This document shows, piece by piece, positions 52,878 through 63,439 of a stretch of DNA of 64,000 nt. Location of the stretch: positions 744,001 through 808,000 of the forward strand of contig JAGKQI010000093.1 of NCBI GenBank assembly GCA_018806915.1, written 5' to 3'. Position numbers and translations under genes: made by a program. Source of the stretch: Phytophthora colocasiae. Lineage: Eukaryota; Oomycota; Peronosporomycetes; Peronosporales; Peronosporaceae. Within the stretch, counting starts at the first letter, position 1, and each line of letters starts with the position of its first letter. The notes beneath the pieces were generated by a model. The model made no database searches. It saw nothing but the letters and a program-made list of their open reading frames with translations, and was not told the origin of the DNA.

Positions 52878-55610
52878 CTACTTGGTGGTCTGCCTCTTCA
52901 AGTCTCTCTTTCCAGTTGCGTTTAGAGGCTGGCGAATTTCAGGAGTCCGTGGGGTGTGCAGTACGTTGAAGGCACTTCGACGGGAGCTTGGAGACATCAC
53001 TGGAGTCCGCACGAATTGACCGGCTGCCATCCTCGCGCTGAGTTCCGGATCGTCAGGCATGACGAAAAAGTTGGAGCGGTTGCTTCTGTGCGTCGCGAAT
53101 GGGTCGAACCCTGCGCCGGACGTTCCGAACATGGCGACACGAGATGGAGGGGGTGGCATGGGCAGGTTTTCCGCTGCGAACACCTCTGCAAGACGGTCGT
53201 AGTCGACGGAGTGATGGTTCACCACACTGCGGCCAAGTGCCAATGAACGACCGTCCAGACACAACTCCGACAATGAATCGCGGGCAGAGTTGGGCTGCAG
53301 GAAGTAAGAGGCTGTGCTGAAGTCACTTGTGGTGCTGATCTCGTTGGACAAAGCTTCCGCCAGCTTCTGGTCCAGTAGAGCCATTCGTGTCGCGATATTC
53401 GCCAGAGCGATGGACGGTTGGATCACCAACACTCCTTGAGCCTTCATCTCCTTGCTGAACCTGCAGTCCGGTACCATAGCGATCATCCGTGGGTGAGTTT
53501 CTCCCAGTAAGGACTTGAGCAAGTGGATGTTCTCGCGAGTACGGTTGGGGTCTCCCGTGAAGATCAGTACGTCTGCAGATGACATGGCCTTAGCGTTGTC
53601 TCGGTCCTTGAGCGTGTTCTTGTACGAGATGAGGTCCTTTGCGGTGCGTTTGAGGATGGTTTCGTTCATCTTCTGCCACTTTTCAGCACGTTCTTCATCC
53701 AGTAATGGCACGTTGACTTGAGCTCCGTAGAGCGACAGCTCCAGTGCAACTTCAAATGCGACCTCATCGTCTCCGATAACGACAGCATTCTGCACTTTGT
53801 AGAATGGCAACAGCGTCCGAGGGTCCTTGTTCCCAAGTGTCATGGCTGGACTTGATAGTCGTCGCGGGGCGTCGAACATGCTGACACTACTGAAATTATG
53901 ACCATGGATGCTGCTGAGGTTTCCGCCGTGAATACTGCTGAATCTCCCGCTGTGGATGCTCTTGGATAAATCTCCTTCGTTGCTTCCTTCAACTGATCGA
54001 TCCTTCAAGGTCTCACCAGCACGACTCAAGCCCATAGCACACAATACCGGACCGATGATCTGGTTTACCACCACTGCAGCTACGATCGTTGCAGCGAACT
54101 CGGCCGCCCATGGTTCGTCACTCATAGCCTTCACTTCATTGGCCAGACCCAGAGCCACACCAGCTTGAGGTGTCATCGTCAACCACAAGTTGTTGTACTG
54201 CTTCGGCGTCAGCTTCAACAGGAATCGGCCACCGAAGTAGCAGGCGATGAAGATGGCTACGTACCGAAGACCAACGTACAAGCTCATGAGTGGAATGGCG
54301 GCCACAACCTGGTCTAGCTTCAGTGCTGCGCCGGTCATAACGAAGAACGGCAGAAACATGTATGGCGCGACAGTATCTAGGATCACGTGCATATCGTGAC
54401 GGATTGAAGTGTAGTGGCCGGCGATGCACGAAGCGATCATAAGCACCAGCAATGGCTCAAACTTGACTTCCCACGACAAACTGTACGCTGCAGCAGTCGT
54501 TTCGGCTACGAGAGTAGTGGAAATGTAGAACATGTACCCCATGGACAACCAGATGAAGCCTTTGACTGCCAGAGCCATGTTCGACGTCCAGCATGAACCT
54601 GTCTTCGGTTCAACTTCCCCGTTGTAAGCATTGTGAGGGTGTGGAGCCATGTCCCGATCTACTGAAGTCATTTTCTGGTCGGTACGATGACTGTACATTG
54701 AGGTTCGATGATCTTGAATGCCGCCGTGGTTGGAGTCTTCATGTGGTGTTCCTCCTGGGATCTTGAAGATGAGGATTGTCACACCAGCAAGGATCGCTCC
54801 CACCAGTATATTAGCCAGCACAATACTCATTGTGAAGGCCAGGTTCAGCATGGACACGTCCAGATTGGCACAGTAGATGGAGCACACGATCCGAGAGATC
54901 GAGAAGGACACCAGTACCACAAATTCTGCTGTCATAGTAGCTCCCAGCATCAAACTCGTGAATGGCCCCACACTGTTCAACTCGATCTTGATAGCCATTA
55001 CAGTAGCAGGAGAGCCCAGCACGGAAATGGAGCCGAACATGAGTGCAATCCCCAGCTGACAGTTGAGCACCATGTCTTTGTAGAAGAAGGATTCTTCAGC
55101 TAGTAGAACAGCACTCGTGAGGATGATCATAGCCGTCACGTACAGTGTAGCTAGAAGAATCATGATGGACTTCAATTGAGGACGTAGTTCCGGTAGGTAG
55201 ATCTCTTGGCCAGCTTGGAACGAGATGAACGACAGTGCTAAAGCACTTACGTAGTTCGAGAGCATCGTTACACTGTTTTCCGTGACGAGGTTGGCCACGA
55301 ACGGACCAGCGATGATACCGATGACAAGGTATCCGGTAATGAGCGGGAGCTTGAACAACTTGGGGAAGTAGAGTCCGAGTGGGTGAGCAGCCACAAGGAC
55401 GACGATGAAGGCAAGTCCATATTGCAGTGTGTCGATAGTATTATCCCATGAGTTGAACGGGATGGTCGTGTCTTCGTCGGCTTCTGCAGTACTGAGTTGG
55501 CGGCGAAGTGCGGGGCTGGCGGATACGCCGTGCAGAGACACAACTAGCGAAATAGTTAGCAAGAGCAGGAACGATGGTGGGAAGGTGGCGATGATTCGCC
55601 TGGAAGGCAT
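52878..55610 (-). CDS. CPA2-type cation/H+ antiporter, tandem copy 1
   Basis: Single exon, 910 residues from ATG 55610; the longer frame to 55748 uses an upstream Met not preceded by a better context. A signal peptide (MPSRRIIATFPPSFLLLLTIS) begins the protein, then an about 12-helix Na_H_Exchanger domain (LPLITGYLVIGIIAGP, SFISFQAGQEIYLPELR, GSPATVMAIKIELNSVG, MTPQAGVALGL), and a C-terminal RCK/TrkA-N-like domain (AVVIGDDEVAFEVALELSLYG). The usual CPA2 Gln-Asp site appears as TAEF. CPA2/KEA/CHX proteins exchange K+ or Na+ for H+. Shares stretches of near-identical DNA with copies 2 and 3. Confidence 0.9.
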   Translation of the reverse strand: MPSRRIIATFPPSFLLLLTISLVVSLHGVSASPALRRQLSTAEADEDTTIPFNSWDNTIDTLQYGLAFIVVLVAAHPLGLYFPKLFKLPLITGYLVIGIIAGPFVANLVTENSVTMLSNYVSALALSFISFQAGQEIYLPELRPQLKSIMILLATLYVTAMIILTSAVLLAEESFFYKDMVLNCQLGIALMFGSISVLGSPATVMAIKIELNSVGPFTSLMLGATMTAEFVVLVSFSISRIVCSIYCANLDVSMLNLAFTMSIVLANILVGAILAGVTILIFKIPGGTPHEDSNHGGIQDHRTSMYSHRTDQKMTSVDRDMAPHPHNAYNGEVEPKTGSCWTSNMALAVKGFIWLSMGYMFYISTTLVAETTAAAYSLSWEVKFEPLLVLMIASCIAGHYTSIRHDMHVILDTVAPYMFLPFFVMTGAALKLDQVVAAIPLMSLYVGLRYVAIFIACYFGGRFLLKLTPKQYNNLWLTMTPQAGVALGLANEVKAMSDEPWAAEFAATIVAAVVVNQIIGPVLCAMGLSRAGETLKDRSVEGSNEGDLSKSIHSGRFSSIHGGNLSSIHGHNFSSVSMFDAPRRLSSPAMTLGNKDPRTLLPFYKVQNAVVIGDDEVAFEVALELSLYGAQVNVPLLDEERAEKWQKMNETILKRTAKDLISYKNTLKDRDNAKAMSSADVLIFTGDPNRTRENIHLLKSLLGETHPRMIAMVPDCRFSKEMKAQGVLVIQPSIALANIATRMALLDQKLAEALSNEISTTSDFSTASYFLQPNSARDSLSELCLDGRSLALGRSVVNHHSVDYDRLAEVFAAENLPMPPPPSRVAMFGTSGAGFDPFATHRSNRSNFFVMPDDPELSARMAAGQFVRTPVMSPSSRRSAFNVLHTPRTPEIRQPLNATGKRDLKRQTTK

Positions 55611-56189
55611 CGTCTTAACCCAAACCGATGAATCGTGAAGATGTTTGCACTTGACGGTGAAAGCTGGAATGGGTGTGGATATCCATAGAGCTAGCAAACA
55701 CTGCCCGTTAAACACCCTTGTTGACTGGCAGCCTGCCAGTGGCACCAAGCACCTGGTCTTGATTTGGAGGTGATAAGAAAGACCGTATGTCCTGCGAGAT
55801 GTGGAGCAAAAGTGGCTGAGGCCATAAAGTGACCGTCAACCACACGAGTTGCATGGACTAAAGATCAGCATGTCAAGATTAAAGCCGCATGTTTGATTAA
55901 AATGCAGCAGACAGAGCTCTCGGATACCCAAGGAGAAATACATGTTGAAAATTCGCTCGAATCTCTTCTCACTGTGTCGTTTTTCAGGCACGATGCTGCT
56001 GATTTTTTTGCAATATGCGGAAAGAGATGAGGCCTGGTCGGGGATCTGGATCTGCATGTTTCTATGTGTCGTACGCTAGATACATATATCCAGTTATGTA
56101 GCGTTTTCGGTGCATATCGCCTGCGAACATCAACTTTTGTTTCCTGTCGGTCGGTGCCGTACGTCGCTTGAGACGCTAACAAATGAATG
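55611..56189. other. Intergenic between antiporter copies 1 and 2
   Basis: 579 bp. No convincing coding or RNA gene; two minus-strand frames at 55836-56209 show no domain. Confidence 0.45.
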
Positions 56190-58814
56190 TCACACAGATC
56201 GAGAAACACTTATCCTTCGGTGGGATTGCGATCTTGACAAAGCGGGCGGTGTGCTCACAATGATTTCATCGCTGTCGTCCTGGTCATCACGGATGACAAA
56301 GAAGCTCGATCCATTGTCCCTTGTTGAAAATGGGTCGAATTCAGCTGCTGAAGTGCCAAACATGGCCACTCGGATAGGTGGGGGCACCATCGGTAAATTC
56401 TCGGCTGCTAACGCCTCCATAAGACGGTCGTAGTTCACTGAATGGTGATTCACCACGCTCCTACCCAAAGCCAGTCGACGAGTGTCCATAGCCATCTCTG
56501 AAACGGATCCTTGATGTCCTCTTTCAGTCTGTAAGAAGTACGAAGCCATACTGAAGTCGCTCGTCGTACTGATCTCATTCGACAGAGCTTCAGCCGCTTT
56601 CTTGTCCAGCAACGCCATTCGAGTCGCGATATTGGCTAAGGCAATGGACGGCTGAATCACCAGCACTCCTTGTGCCTTCATCTCCTTGCTGAAGTTGCTG
56701 TCAGGCACGAATGCGATCATTCGAGGGTGACTCCCGCCCAGTAAAGACTTGAACTGGTGAATATTCTCACGTGTGCGGTTTGTTTCACCTGTGAACACGA
56801 TAACATCAGCCGATATCATCGTCTGAGTGTTATCGCTGCCCTTGAGTGTATCTCTGTTCGAGATGAGCTCCCCATTTGCACCTCTCTGCAAGATCATTTC
56901 GTTCATCTTTTGCCATTTGGTGATCTGTTCTTGGCCAAGAAGAGGGACGTTAACCCGTGCTCCATAGAGAGAAAGCTCTAACGCTAACTCAATAGCCACT
57001 TCATCGTCTCCAATGACAACAGCGCTTTGAACCTTGTTGAATGGAAGTGGTGCTCTCGAATCTCCACTTTCATGCACTGAATAGGTGCTTGCTTTGCGGC
57101 TTTGTCGTGTTTTGCGATCTTCTTCATTTCCGTTCTCAAGGTCCTTCCCACCCACAGCAGCTTTATCATCGTGTTCTTCTACTACTCGATCCTTCAGAGT
57201 CTCACCAGCGCCCCCCAAGCCCATGGCACACAATACAGGACCAACAATCTGGTTCACCACCACTGCTGCCACAATAGTCGCTGCAAAATCGGCAGCCCAT
57301 GTATCGTCACTCATAGCTTTCACCTCATTAGCCAGACCCAAAGCAACACCAGCCTGAGGTGTCATCGTTAACCACAAGTTGTTGTACTGCCTGGGTATTA
57401 ACTTGAGCAAGAATCGCCCTCCAACGTAGCAAGCGATGAAGATGGCTACATACCGGAGTAACACGTACACTGCCATCAGTGGAATGGCGTTTACCACTTG
57501 ATCCAGCTTCAACGCTGCACCAGTCATGACAAAAAACGGCAGGAACATGTACGGAGCTGCAGTGTCGAGAATCACGTGCATTTCATGGCGGATTCCAGTG
57601 TGATGTCCGGCAATACACGCAGCGATCATGAGAACCAACAACGGTTCGAACTTGACTTCCCACGACAGACCAAAGGCTGCGTCGGTGGCTTTAGCGATAG
57701 TCGCCGTTGAGATGTAAAAGACGTACCCCATTGTCAGCCAAATGAAGCCTTTCAAGCAGAGTGCAGTCTGTGGCGTCCAAAAGGAAGAAGACTGCGATTT
57801 CTCATGCTCGATTTCATTAGTGGAAGTGTCGTGAGGGTGCTCCAGGTCTACTAGAGACACTTTCACGTCCGTCTTCTGGTTGTAGTAGGCTGAAGCACTG
57901 GGGCTGTCTGTATTGTCGTGTTCATGTCCATTGTGTTCAAGATGCTCTCCACTTGGGATCTGGAATATCATGAACGTCATTCCAGCCAGAATTACACCCA
58001 GCAACAAGTTAGACAGCACGATGCTCAATGTGAACAAAACGCTGCCAATTGATACGGCCAATTCAGCGCAGTAGATGGAGCACACGATCCGAGAGATCGA
58101 GAACGACACCAGTACCACAAATTCTGCTGTCATAGTAGCTCCCAGCATCAAACTCGTGAATGGCCCCACACTGTTCAACTCGATCTTGATAGCCATTACA
58201 GTAGCAGGAGAGCCCAGCACGGAAATGGAGCCGAACATGAGTGCAATACCCAACTGGCAGCTTAGCGCTAGGTCGTCGTAGAAGAAAGCGCTTTCAACTA
58301 ATAGATGCACAGACGTGAGGATAACCATAGCCGTCACGTAAAGCGTACCAAGTAGGATGAAAATGGCCTTGAGTTGTGGTCGAAGATCCGGCAGAAAAAT
58401 CTCTTGACCAGCTTGGAATGAAATGAACGACAACGCCAAAGCACTCACGTAGTTCGACAGCATATCCACAAGCCCCTCCGTAAGAAGGTCGGCCACAAAC
58501 GGACCCGCGATAATACCGATAACCAGGTACCCCGTGATGAGCGGCAGCTTGATAAACCTTGGGAAGAAGAGACCCAGCGGGTGTGCAGCTACCAGAACGA
58601 TAACGAAGGCCAACCCGTATCGTAACGTGTCGATAGTGTTGCTCCAGGAGTTGAACGGCACGGTTTTGTCCGGGTCTCCGGTGGCACCGCTTAATCGACG
58701 CGAGGTATTGTCCATTTCGCTTTCTTGTTGTCCAGCGACGGCGCAGAAGAAGACCGCGATGATTGCAGCGAACATCTTTATTAGATGTGTGCAGTGTGGC
58801 GAATGTCGCCGCAT
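56190..58814 (-). CDS. CPA2-type cation/H+ antiporter, tandem copy 2
   Basis: Single exon, 874 residues from ATG 58814. Signal-peptide-like N-terminus (MFAAIIAVFFCAVAG), DNTSRRLSGA linker, Na_H_Exchanger domain (LPLITGYLVIGIIAGP, SFISFQAGQEIFLPDLR, GSPATVMAIKIELNSVG, TAEFVVLV, TPQAGVALGL), His-rich cytosolic loop, and RCK-like domain (AVVIGDDEVAIELALELSLYG). Shorter than copies 1 and 3 because the linker before the RCK-like domain is reduced. The central part is almost identical to copy 1 (one mismatch in 179 bp) and the 3' part to copy 3, so gene conversion is likely. Confidence 0.9.
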   Translation of the reverse strand: MRRHSPHCTHLIKMFAAIIAVFFCAVAGQQESEMDNTSRRLSGATGDPDKTVPFNSWSNTIDTLRYGLAFVIVLVAAHPLGLFFPRFIKLPLITGYLVIGIIAGPFVADLLTEGLVDMLSNYVSALALSFISFQAGQEIFLPDLRPQLKAIFILLGTLYVTAMVILTSVHLLVESAFFYDDLALSCQLGIALMFGSISVLGSPATVMAIKIELNSVGPFTSLMLGATMTAEFVVLVSFSISRIVCSIYCAELAVSIGSVLFTLSIVLSNLLLGVILAGMTFMIFQIPSGEHLEHNGHEHDNTDSPSASAYYNQKTDVKVSLVDLEHPHDTSTNEIEHEKSQSSSFWTPQTALCLKGFIWLTMGYVFYISTATIAKATDAAFGLSWEVKFEPLLVLMIAACIAGHHTGIRHEMHVILDTAAPYMFLPFFVMTGAALKLDQVVNAIPLMAVYVLLRYVAIFIACYVGGRFLLKLIPRQYNNLWLTMTPQAGVALGLANEVKAMSDDTWAADFAATIVAAVVVNQIVGPVLCAMGLGGAGETLKDRVVEEHDDKAAVGGKDLENGNEEDRKTRQSRKASTYSVHESGDSRAPLPFNKVQSAVVIGDDEVAIELALELSLYGARVNVPLLGQEQITKWQKMNEMILQRGANGELISNRDTLKGSDNTQTMISADVIVFTGETNRTRENIHQFKSLLGGSHPRMIAFVPDSNFSKEMKAQGVLVIQPSIALANIATRMALLDKKAAEALSNEISTTSDFSMASYFLQTERGHQGSVSEMAMDTRRLALGRSVVNHHSVNYDRLMEALAAENLPMVPPPIRVAMFGTSAAEFDPFSTRDNGSSFFVIRDDQDDSDEIIVSTPPALSRSQSHRRISVSRSV

Positions 58815-59153
58815 AGTCAAGTCTGTTTAAATGCTGTCCGATGTCGGAGGCGAATGCCGAAATGAAGTTGACATGCCCTCGTCGTGACGAGATGGGCTCG
58901 TTTAACATTTCTCAATAATTCAATGCCTCGATTTTTGTTAGTCTATCCCAAGGCCCTATACACGTATTACTCGACGTAGCACCGGCTACATGTCGACATC
59001 CTCCGAGTCTTTCGTCCAGCTTCTTATGTATTCGGAAACCTAGAGGAACTTGCTCGTTCTGGTCTCTATACCTAATTCGACTGGAGCCAATGTCATTCTT
59101 ATTGATCCATGGACACACACTACGATAGCTTTACATGTATTAACATTCTGAGC
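58815..59153. other. Intergenic between antiporter copies 2 and 3
   Basis: 339 bp holding the promoter of copy 2 (its ATG is at 58814, minus strand) and the 3' flank of copy 3. No coding signal. Confidence 0.45.
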
Positions 59154-61940
59154 TTAGAACCCGGGACGGGTGCGGCCAGGTGTGCGTTTTCCTCGACCAC
59201 GACCGACACCACGTTGCACGATACTTGCTCCAAGGAGCGATGGCCGCGCTCCAAGGATCGAAGGTCGCTGGACACTCATCCGATTGCCTCGAGTCGAGGG
59301 AGCTTCCATGATCAGCTCTTCTCCTTCGATCTCGTCGTGCATAACAAAAAACTCTGACTGGTTCCGCTCACGTTGGAATGGATCGAACCCTGCAGCCGAC
59401 GATGTACCGAACATGGCTACACGAGACGGTGGAGGAGGCATGGGTAAGTTTTCGGAGTGAAGAGCTTCAGCAAGACGGTCATAGTCCACTGAGTGATGGT
59501 TCACCACATTGCGACCAAGTGCCAAGCGACGGCCTTCCAACCGCATATCGGCCAGATCTCCACCGTCATTACGCAAGAAGTACGAAGCTGTACTGAAATC
59601 GCTTGTCGTACTGATCTCATTCGACAGAGCTTCGGCCAACGGCTTGTCCAGCAACGCCATTCGAGTCGCGATATTGGCTAAGGCAATGGACGGCTGAATC
59701 ACCAACACCCCTTGTGCCTTCATCTCCTTACTGAACTTGCAGTCCGGTACAAGTGCGATCATTCGTGGGTGGGAAGCACCAAGCAGAGACTTGAGTAAGT
59801 GGACGTTCTCCCGCGTACGGTTGGCGTCGCCAGTGAAGATGAGGACATCCGCTGTTGACATGGCTTGTGCGTTGTCACGGTCCTTAAGTGTGTTCTTGTA
59901 CGAGATGAGGTCTCCCTTTGCAGAGCGTTTGAGAATAGTTTCGTTCATCTTCTTCCACTTGCTAGTGCGTTCCTCATCCAGAAGAGGCACATTGACTTGA
60001 GCTCCATAGAGCGACAGCTCCAGTGCAACTTCAAATGCGACCTCATCGTCTCCGATAACGACAGCATTTTTCACCTTGTAGAACGGTAGGAGATTTCGCG
60101 GGTCTCCATTGCCCATTGTGACTCCAGGACTGGACATCCGACGACTCACTTCGAATTGACTTACACCACCTCCATGAATACTGCTGAACCTCCCACCATA
60201 GTTGGTACTGCTGAAGCCTCCACCGTGAATGCTCTTATCAAGGCTGTCTGCGTCCTTAGAGGCCACATCTGCTTCCATCATGCGGTCTTTCAAGGTCTCA
60301 CCAGCGCGACTCAAGCCCATGGCACACAATACTGGACCGATGATCTGGTTTACCACCACTGCAGCTACGATCGTTGCAGAGAACTCCGCCGCCCAAGTTT
60401 CGTCACTCATAGCTTGTACTTCATTGGCCAAACCCAGAGCCACACCAGCTTGAGGTGTCATCGTCAACCACAAGTTGTTGTACTGCTTCGGCGTCAGCTT
60501 GAGCACGTATCGACCGCCAAAGTAGCAGGCAATGAAGATGGCTACGTACCGCAGGATAACGTACAAGCTCATGAGCGGGATGGCTGCTACGACTTGGTCT
60601 AGCTTCAGCGCTGCGCCGGTCATAACGAAGAATGGTAGGAACATGTACGGCGCGACAGTATCTAGGATCACGTGCATATCGTGACGGATTGAAGTGTAGT
60701 GACCGGCGATACACGACGCGATCATGAGCACAAGAAGCGCTTCAAACTTGATCTCCCAGGACAAACCAAATGCAGCTGCGGTTGCTTCGGCCACGAGGGA
60801 GCTGGAGATGTAAAACATGTACCCCATGGACAACCAGATGAACCCCTTGAGGGATAGCGTTGCATTGGGGGACAAGAATCCCGAAGGAGGGGCGTGCTGA
60901 AGCTCGTCCAACGAACACTCGTCAGCTCCGTTGTGTGGGTGCGGCTCCATGTCCGGATTAGAGGGGACAACCTTCTCGTTGGTCTTCTGATCGCTGTAAG
61001 ACGTCGTGTTTGGTTTCCCGTGGTCATCTTCGTGGTCGTGGTGCTCACCTCCAGGGATTTTGAAGATCAGGATTGTCAGTCCGGCGAGGAGGACGCCGAC
61101 AAAGATATTGGAGACAACGATCCCCATCGTGTACATCAAGTTGAGCATCGACACATCTAGCTTGGCGCAGTAAATGGACGTGACGATTCGGGAGATGGAG
61201 AAGGACACTAGCACGATGAACTCGGCCGTCATTGTAGCTCCCAGCATCAAACTGGTGAATGGCCCTACACTGTCCAATTCGATCTTGATAGCCATTACAG
61301 TGGCAGGAGAACCCAGCACGGAAATGGAGCCGAACATGAGTGCGATACCTATTTGACAGGCCAGGCCCATGTCGTCGTAGAAGAAGGCACTCTCCATGAT
61401 CAAAACTCCCACTGAGAGGATGACCATGGCCGTACCGTACAGCACACCGAGTAGAATCATGATGGACTTGAGTTGCGGACGAAGTTCCGGCAGGTAGATC
61501 TCTTGACCGGCCTGGAACGAGATGAACGACAGTGCCAGGGCACTGACATAGCTCGACAACATCTTCACGAGCCCTTCCGTGAGGAGGTTGGAGACAAAGG
61601 GACCAGCAATGACACCGATAACCAAATATCCCGTGATGAGCGGCAACTTGAACAACTTGGGGAAGAAAAGTCCGAGCGGGTGGGCTGCAACCAGCACGAC
61701 GACGAATGCCAGAACATACTGGAGCGTGTCGATAGCGTTGCTCCAGGAGTTAAATGGCACGGTTTTGTTCTTGTCGCCTCCCCCACCACTGAGTCGGCGG
61801 GTGTATACATCCTGATCGTCGCTATCTTCCCGCAACGCAGAATGACCTGAAGTTGCATGCAGTGAAGTGGCTACGACCAGCAAAATCAAGAGAAAGTGTC
61901 TCGCCGACTGCGGTTGCGTGGTGCGGGCCACGATGGCCAT
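59154..61940 (-). CDS. CPA2-type cation/H+ antiporter, tandem copy 3
   Basis: Single exon, 928 residues from ATG 61940. The start includes a signal peptide (LLILLVVATSLHATSG), a Ser/Gly-rich linker with YTRRLSGGGG, then the antiporter domain (LPLITGYLVIGVIAGP, SFISFQAGQEIYLPELR, GSPATVMAIKIELDSVG, TAEFIVLV, TPQAGVALGL) and RCK-like domain (AVVIGDDEVAFEVALELSLYG). The C-terminus is longer and Arg/Gly-rich. Copies 1-3 are all on the minus strand, spaced 340-580 bp apart, the normal pattern for tandem duplication. The predicted job is cation/H+ exchange in an endomembrane or plasma-membrane compartment. Confidence 0.9.
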   Translation of the reverse strand: MAIVARTTQPQSARHFLLILLVVATSLHATSGHSALREDSDDQDVYTRRLSGGGGDKNKTVPFNSWSNAIDTLQYVLAFVVVLVAAHPLGLFFPKLFKLPLITGYLVIGVIAGPFVSNLLTEGLVKMLSSYVSALALSFISFQAGQEIYLPELRPQLKSIMILLGVLYGTAMVILSVGVLIMESAFFYDDMGLACQIGIALMFGSISVLGSPATVMAIKIELDSVGPFTSLMLGATMTAEFIVLVSFSISRIVTSIYCAKLDVSMLNLMYTMGIVVSNIFVGVLLAGLTILIFKIPGGEHHDHEDDHGKPNTTSYSDQKTNEKVVPSNPDMEPHPHNGADECSLDELQHAPPSGFLSPNATLSLKGFIWLSMGYMFYISSSLVAEATAAAFGLSWEIKFEALLVLMIASCIAGHYTSIRHDMHVILDTVAPYMFLPFFVMTGAALKLDQVVAAIPLMSLYVILRYVAIFIACYFGGRYVLKLTPKQYNNLWLTMTPQAGVALGLANEVQAMSDETWAAEFSATIVAAVVVNQIIGPVLCAMGLSRAGETLKDRMMEADVASKDADSLDKSIHGGGFSSTNYGGRFSSIHGGGVSQFEVSRRMSSPGVTMGNGDPRNLLPFYKVKNAVVIGDDEVAFEVALELSLYGAQVNVPLLDEERTSKWKKMNETILKRSAKGDLISYKNTLKDRDNAQAMSTADVLIFTGDANRTRENVHLLKSLLGASHPRMIALVPDCKFSKEMKAQGVLVIQPSIALANIATRMALLDKPLAEALSNEISTTSDFSTASYFLRNDGGDLADMRLEGRRLALGRNVVNHHSVDYDRLAEALHSENLPMPPPPSRVAMFGTSSAAGFDPFQRERNQSEFFVMHDEIEGEELIMEAPSTRGNRMSVQRPSILGARPSLLGASIVQRGVGRGRGKRTPGRTRPGF

Positions 61941-62587
61941 TTTCTTCTTGAAGTTTTATCGCTTTAGGTTGTTGAGCTATTAGCAGTAAATCCTAGAATG
62001 AACAATGCCGAAAAGCACGTGCCTGATCCAGCGATTGGCCTTGGGCAAGTGAAAAATACGCTGGAAGAAGATGGACAACATCCGCTCCGGCGGGAGGACA
62101 AAGTCCGGCTTCATGTGGTCGTCAATTTGCCGACACTCAAGCAGACAGGACCTTGGTTGCACTGTCAATGCAGGTCACATGTACCGTAAATTGATGGTGT
62201 GGAGCGATTAACTCGTTTTAATTCGATGTGTCCGAACGAAATGGACTTGGTGTACCTAAGTGGCAGCATAGTGGAAATGGCTTTCTTGCAGAATTGAGGC
62301 AACAGTGGTTTTCTCCAAATCCCAGGCAAGACAGCGCTTTTCACGACACATTTGCCTGCATTTCGTCCTTACGCTAGAATTCGGTGGCAATCCATAGTGA
62401 ATCCGCCATGGCGTTGGCACCTCCGAAAGTACGTGTGTAATCAGAGACGATGAAGAACATGGATAGGAATGCCGGTATATACTGAAGTTACATGGTGCAT
62501 GTAATCCGAGGTGCAGTTTTGTTCGGAAGATACAGCAGATAGACGGATTAACCCGTGTGACAGTTGAATCCAAGTTGGAGGCTACAT
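61941..62587. other. Intergenic, antiporter 3 promoter and unknown flank
   Basis: 647 bp upstream of antiporter copy 3, ending with the left target-site copy GGCTACAT of the hAT element (62580-62587). Small frames without domains only. Confidence 0.45.
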
Positions 62588-62597
62588 TAGTGTTGGG
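62588..62597. repeat. Left hAT terminal inverted repeat with 8-bp target duplication
   Basis: TAGTGTTGGG preceded by GGCTACAT (62580-62587). Reverse complement matches 63440-63449. Confidence 0.8.
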
Positions 62598-62932
62598 CAA
62601 TATCCAGGATAAATCCAGGATAGCCATTTTTGTCCAGGCGTCGCCATTTTTGTCCTGGATTCGCCACTTTTGTCCAAAGTGGTACTCAGATCCACAAAGA
62701 ATTAAAACCCTCCCACCGTTGTTTTATATAAAGAATTGGGACCACTCGCTGTCGAGGCGTCGCACGAAAGAAATCTCCTCCTACCCGATGTGCGTGCCCC
62801 ACCTAGACCACCAGGGCGAGAGCGTCCCAAGCTTGGAGTGTATAGTTTCGTGTTCGGCTACGAGCGCTCACTGCAGACAGTGCTTGAGCAACGCGTTCAG
62901 ATCCAAGCTGTATTAAGCGTCGAGTCTGGGCC

Positions 62933-62989
62933 AAGCAGCTGAAGGACGTCATCTCCATCGGCATTGGCGGCAGCTCCCTGGGACAGAAG
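62933..62989 (+). pseudogene. Glucose-6-phosphate isomerase fragment inside the hAT element
   Basis: The plus strand reads KQLKDVISIGIGGSSLGQK. IGIGGSSLG is the phosphate-binding loop of the SIS-fold isomerase, with GG and SxLG characteristic of phosphoglucose isomerase. Flanking sequence is not clearly PGI, so only about 60 bp is assigned. It must be a captured piece of a host gene, not a functional gene. Confidence 0.7.
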
Positions 62990-63204
62990 CACAGCTCGCA
63001 GCCGCAGTAATAACGAGCAGAGGAACAATAGTCTGGTGTTTGGAATTGTATGCAAATATGGTGCAGTGCAAGAACTCGATATTGGTGGAACTCCCAAAGC
63101 TCAAACGCTACAATCTACGGAAGCGGGTGAGGTCAGACGTCGAAGTTGTTCTTCAGTGGCCTCGGGGAACAGCTCATACAGGAGTGTGTTGACTCTGTCA
63201 CACC

Positions 63205-63303
63205 CGACCATATTGCTGTACAGTAGACGAAGACGAGTTTCGCGACACGCTCAGGGGTTAAGCGATTTCGGCTGCTCGAGTGGATAAATTTATGGATACG
63301 AGG
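63205..63303 (-). pseudogene. hAT transposase C-terminal (dimerisation) remnant
   Basis: On the minus strand this encodes the motif SSRNRLTPERVAKLVFVYC, which fits the hAT C-terminal dimerisation segment (RNRL-ERV-KLV-C). The rest of a transposase is missing, so it is a relic within the element. Confidence 0.65.
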
Positions 63304-63439
63304 TACAGAATTACTAAAACGTACTTTGAAGTAGCTGTTGTCGATTGTGGGTCTTGTGACACTTTTCGCCACTTTTGTCCTGGATATCCAGGCTTTGTCC
63401 AGGATGGCGATGTCCAGGACAAATCCAGGACAATTTTTT

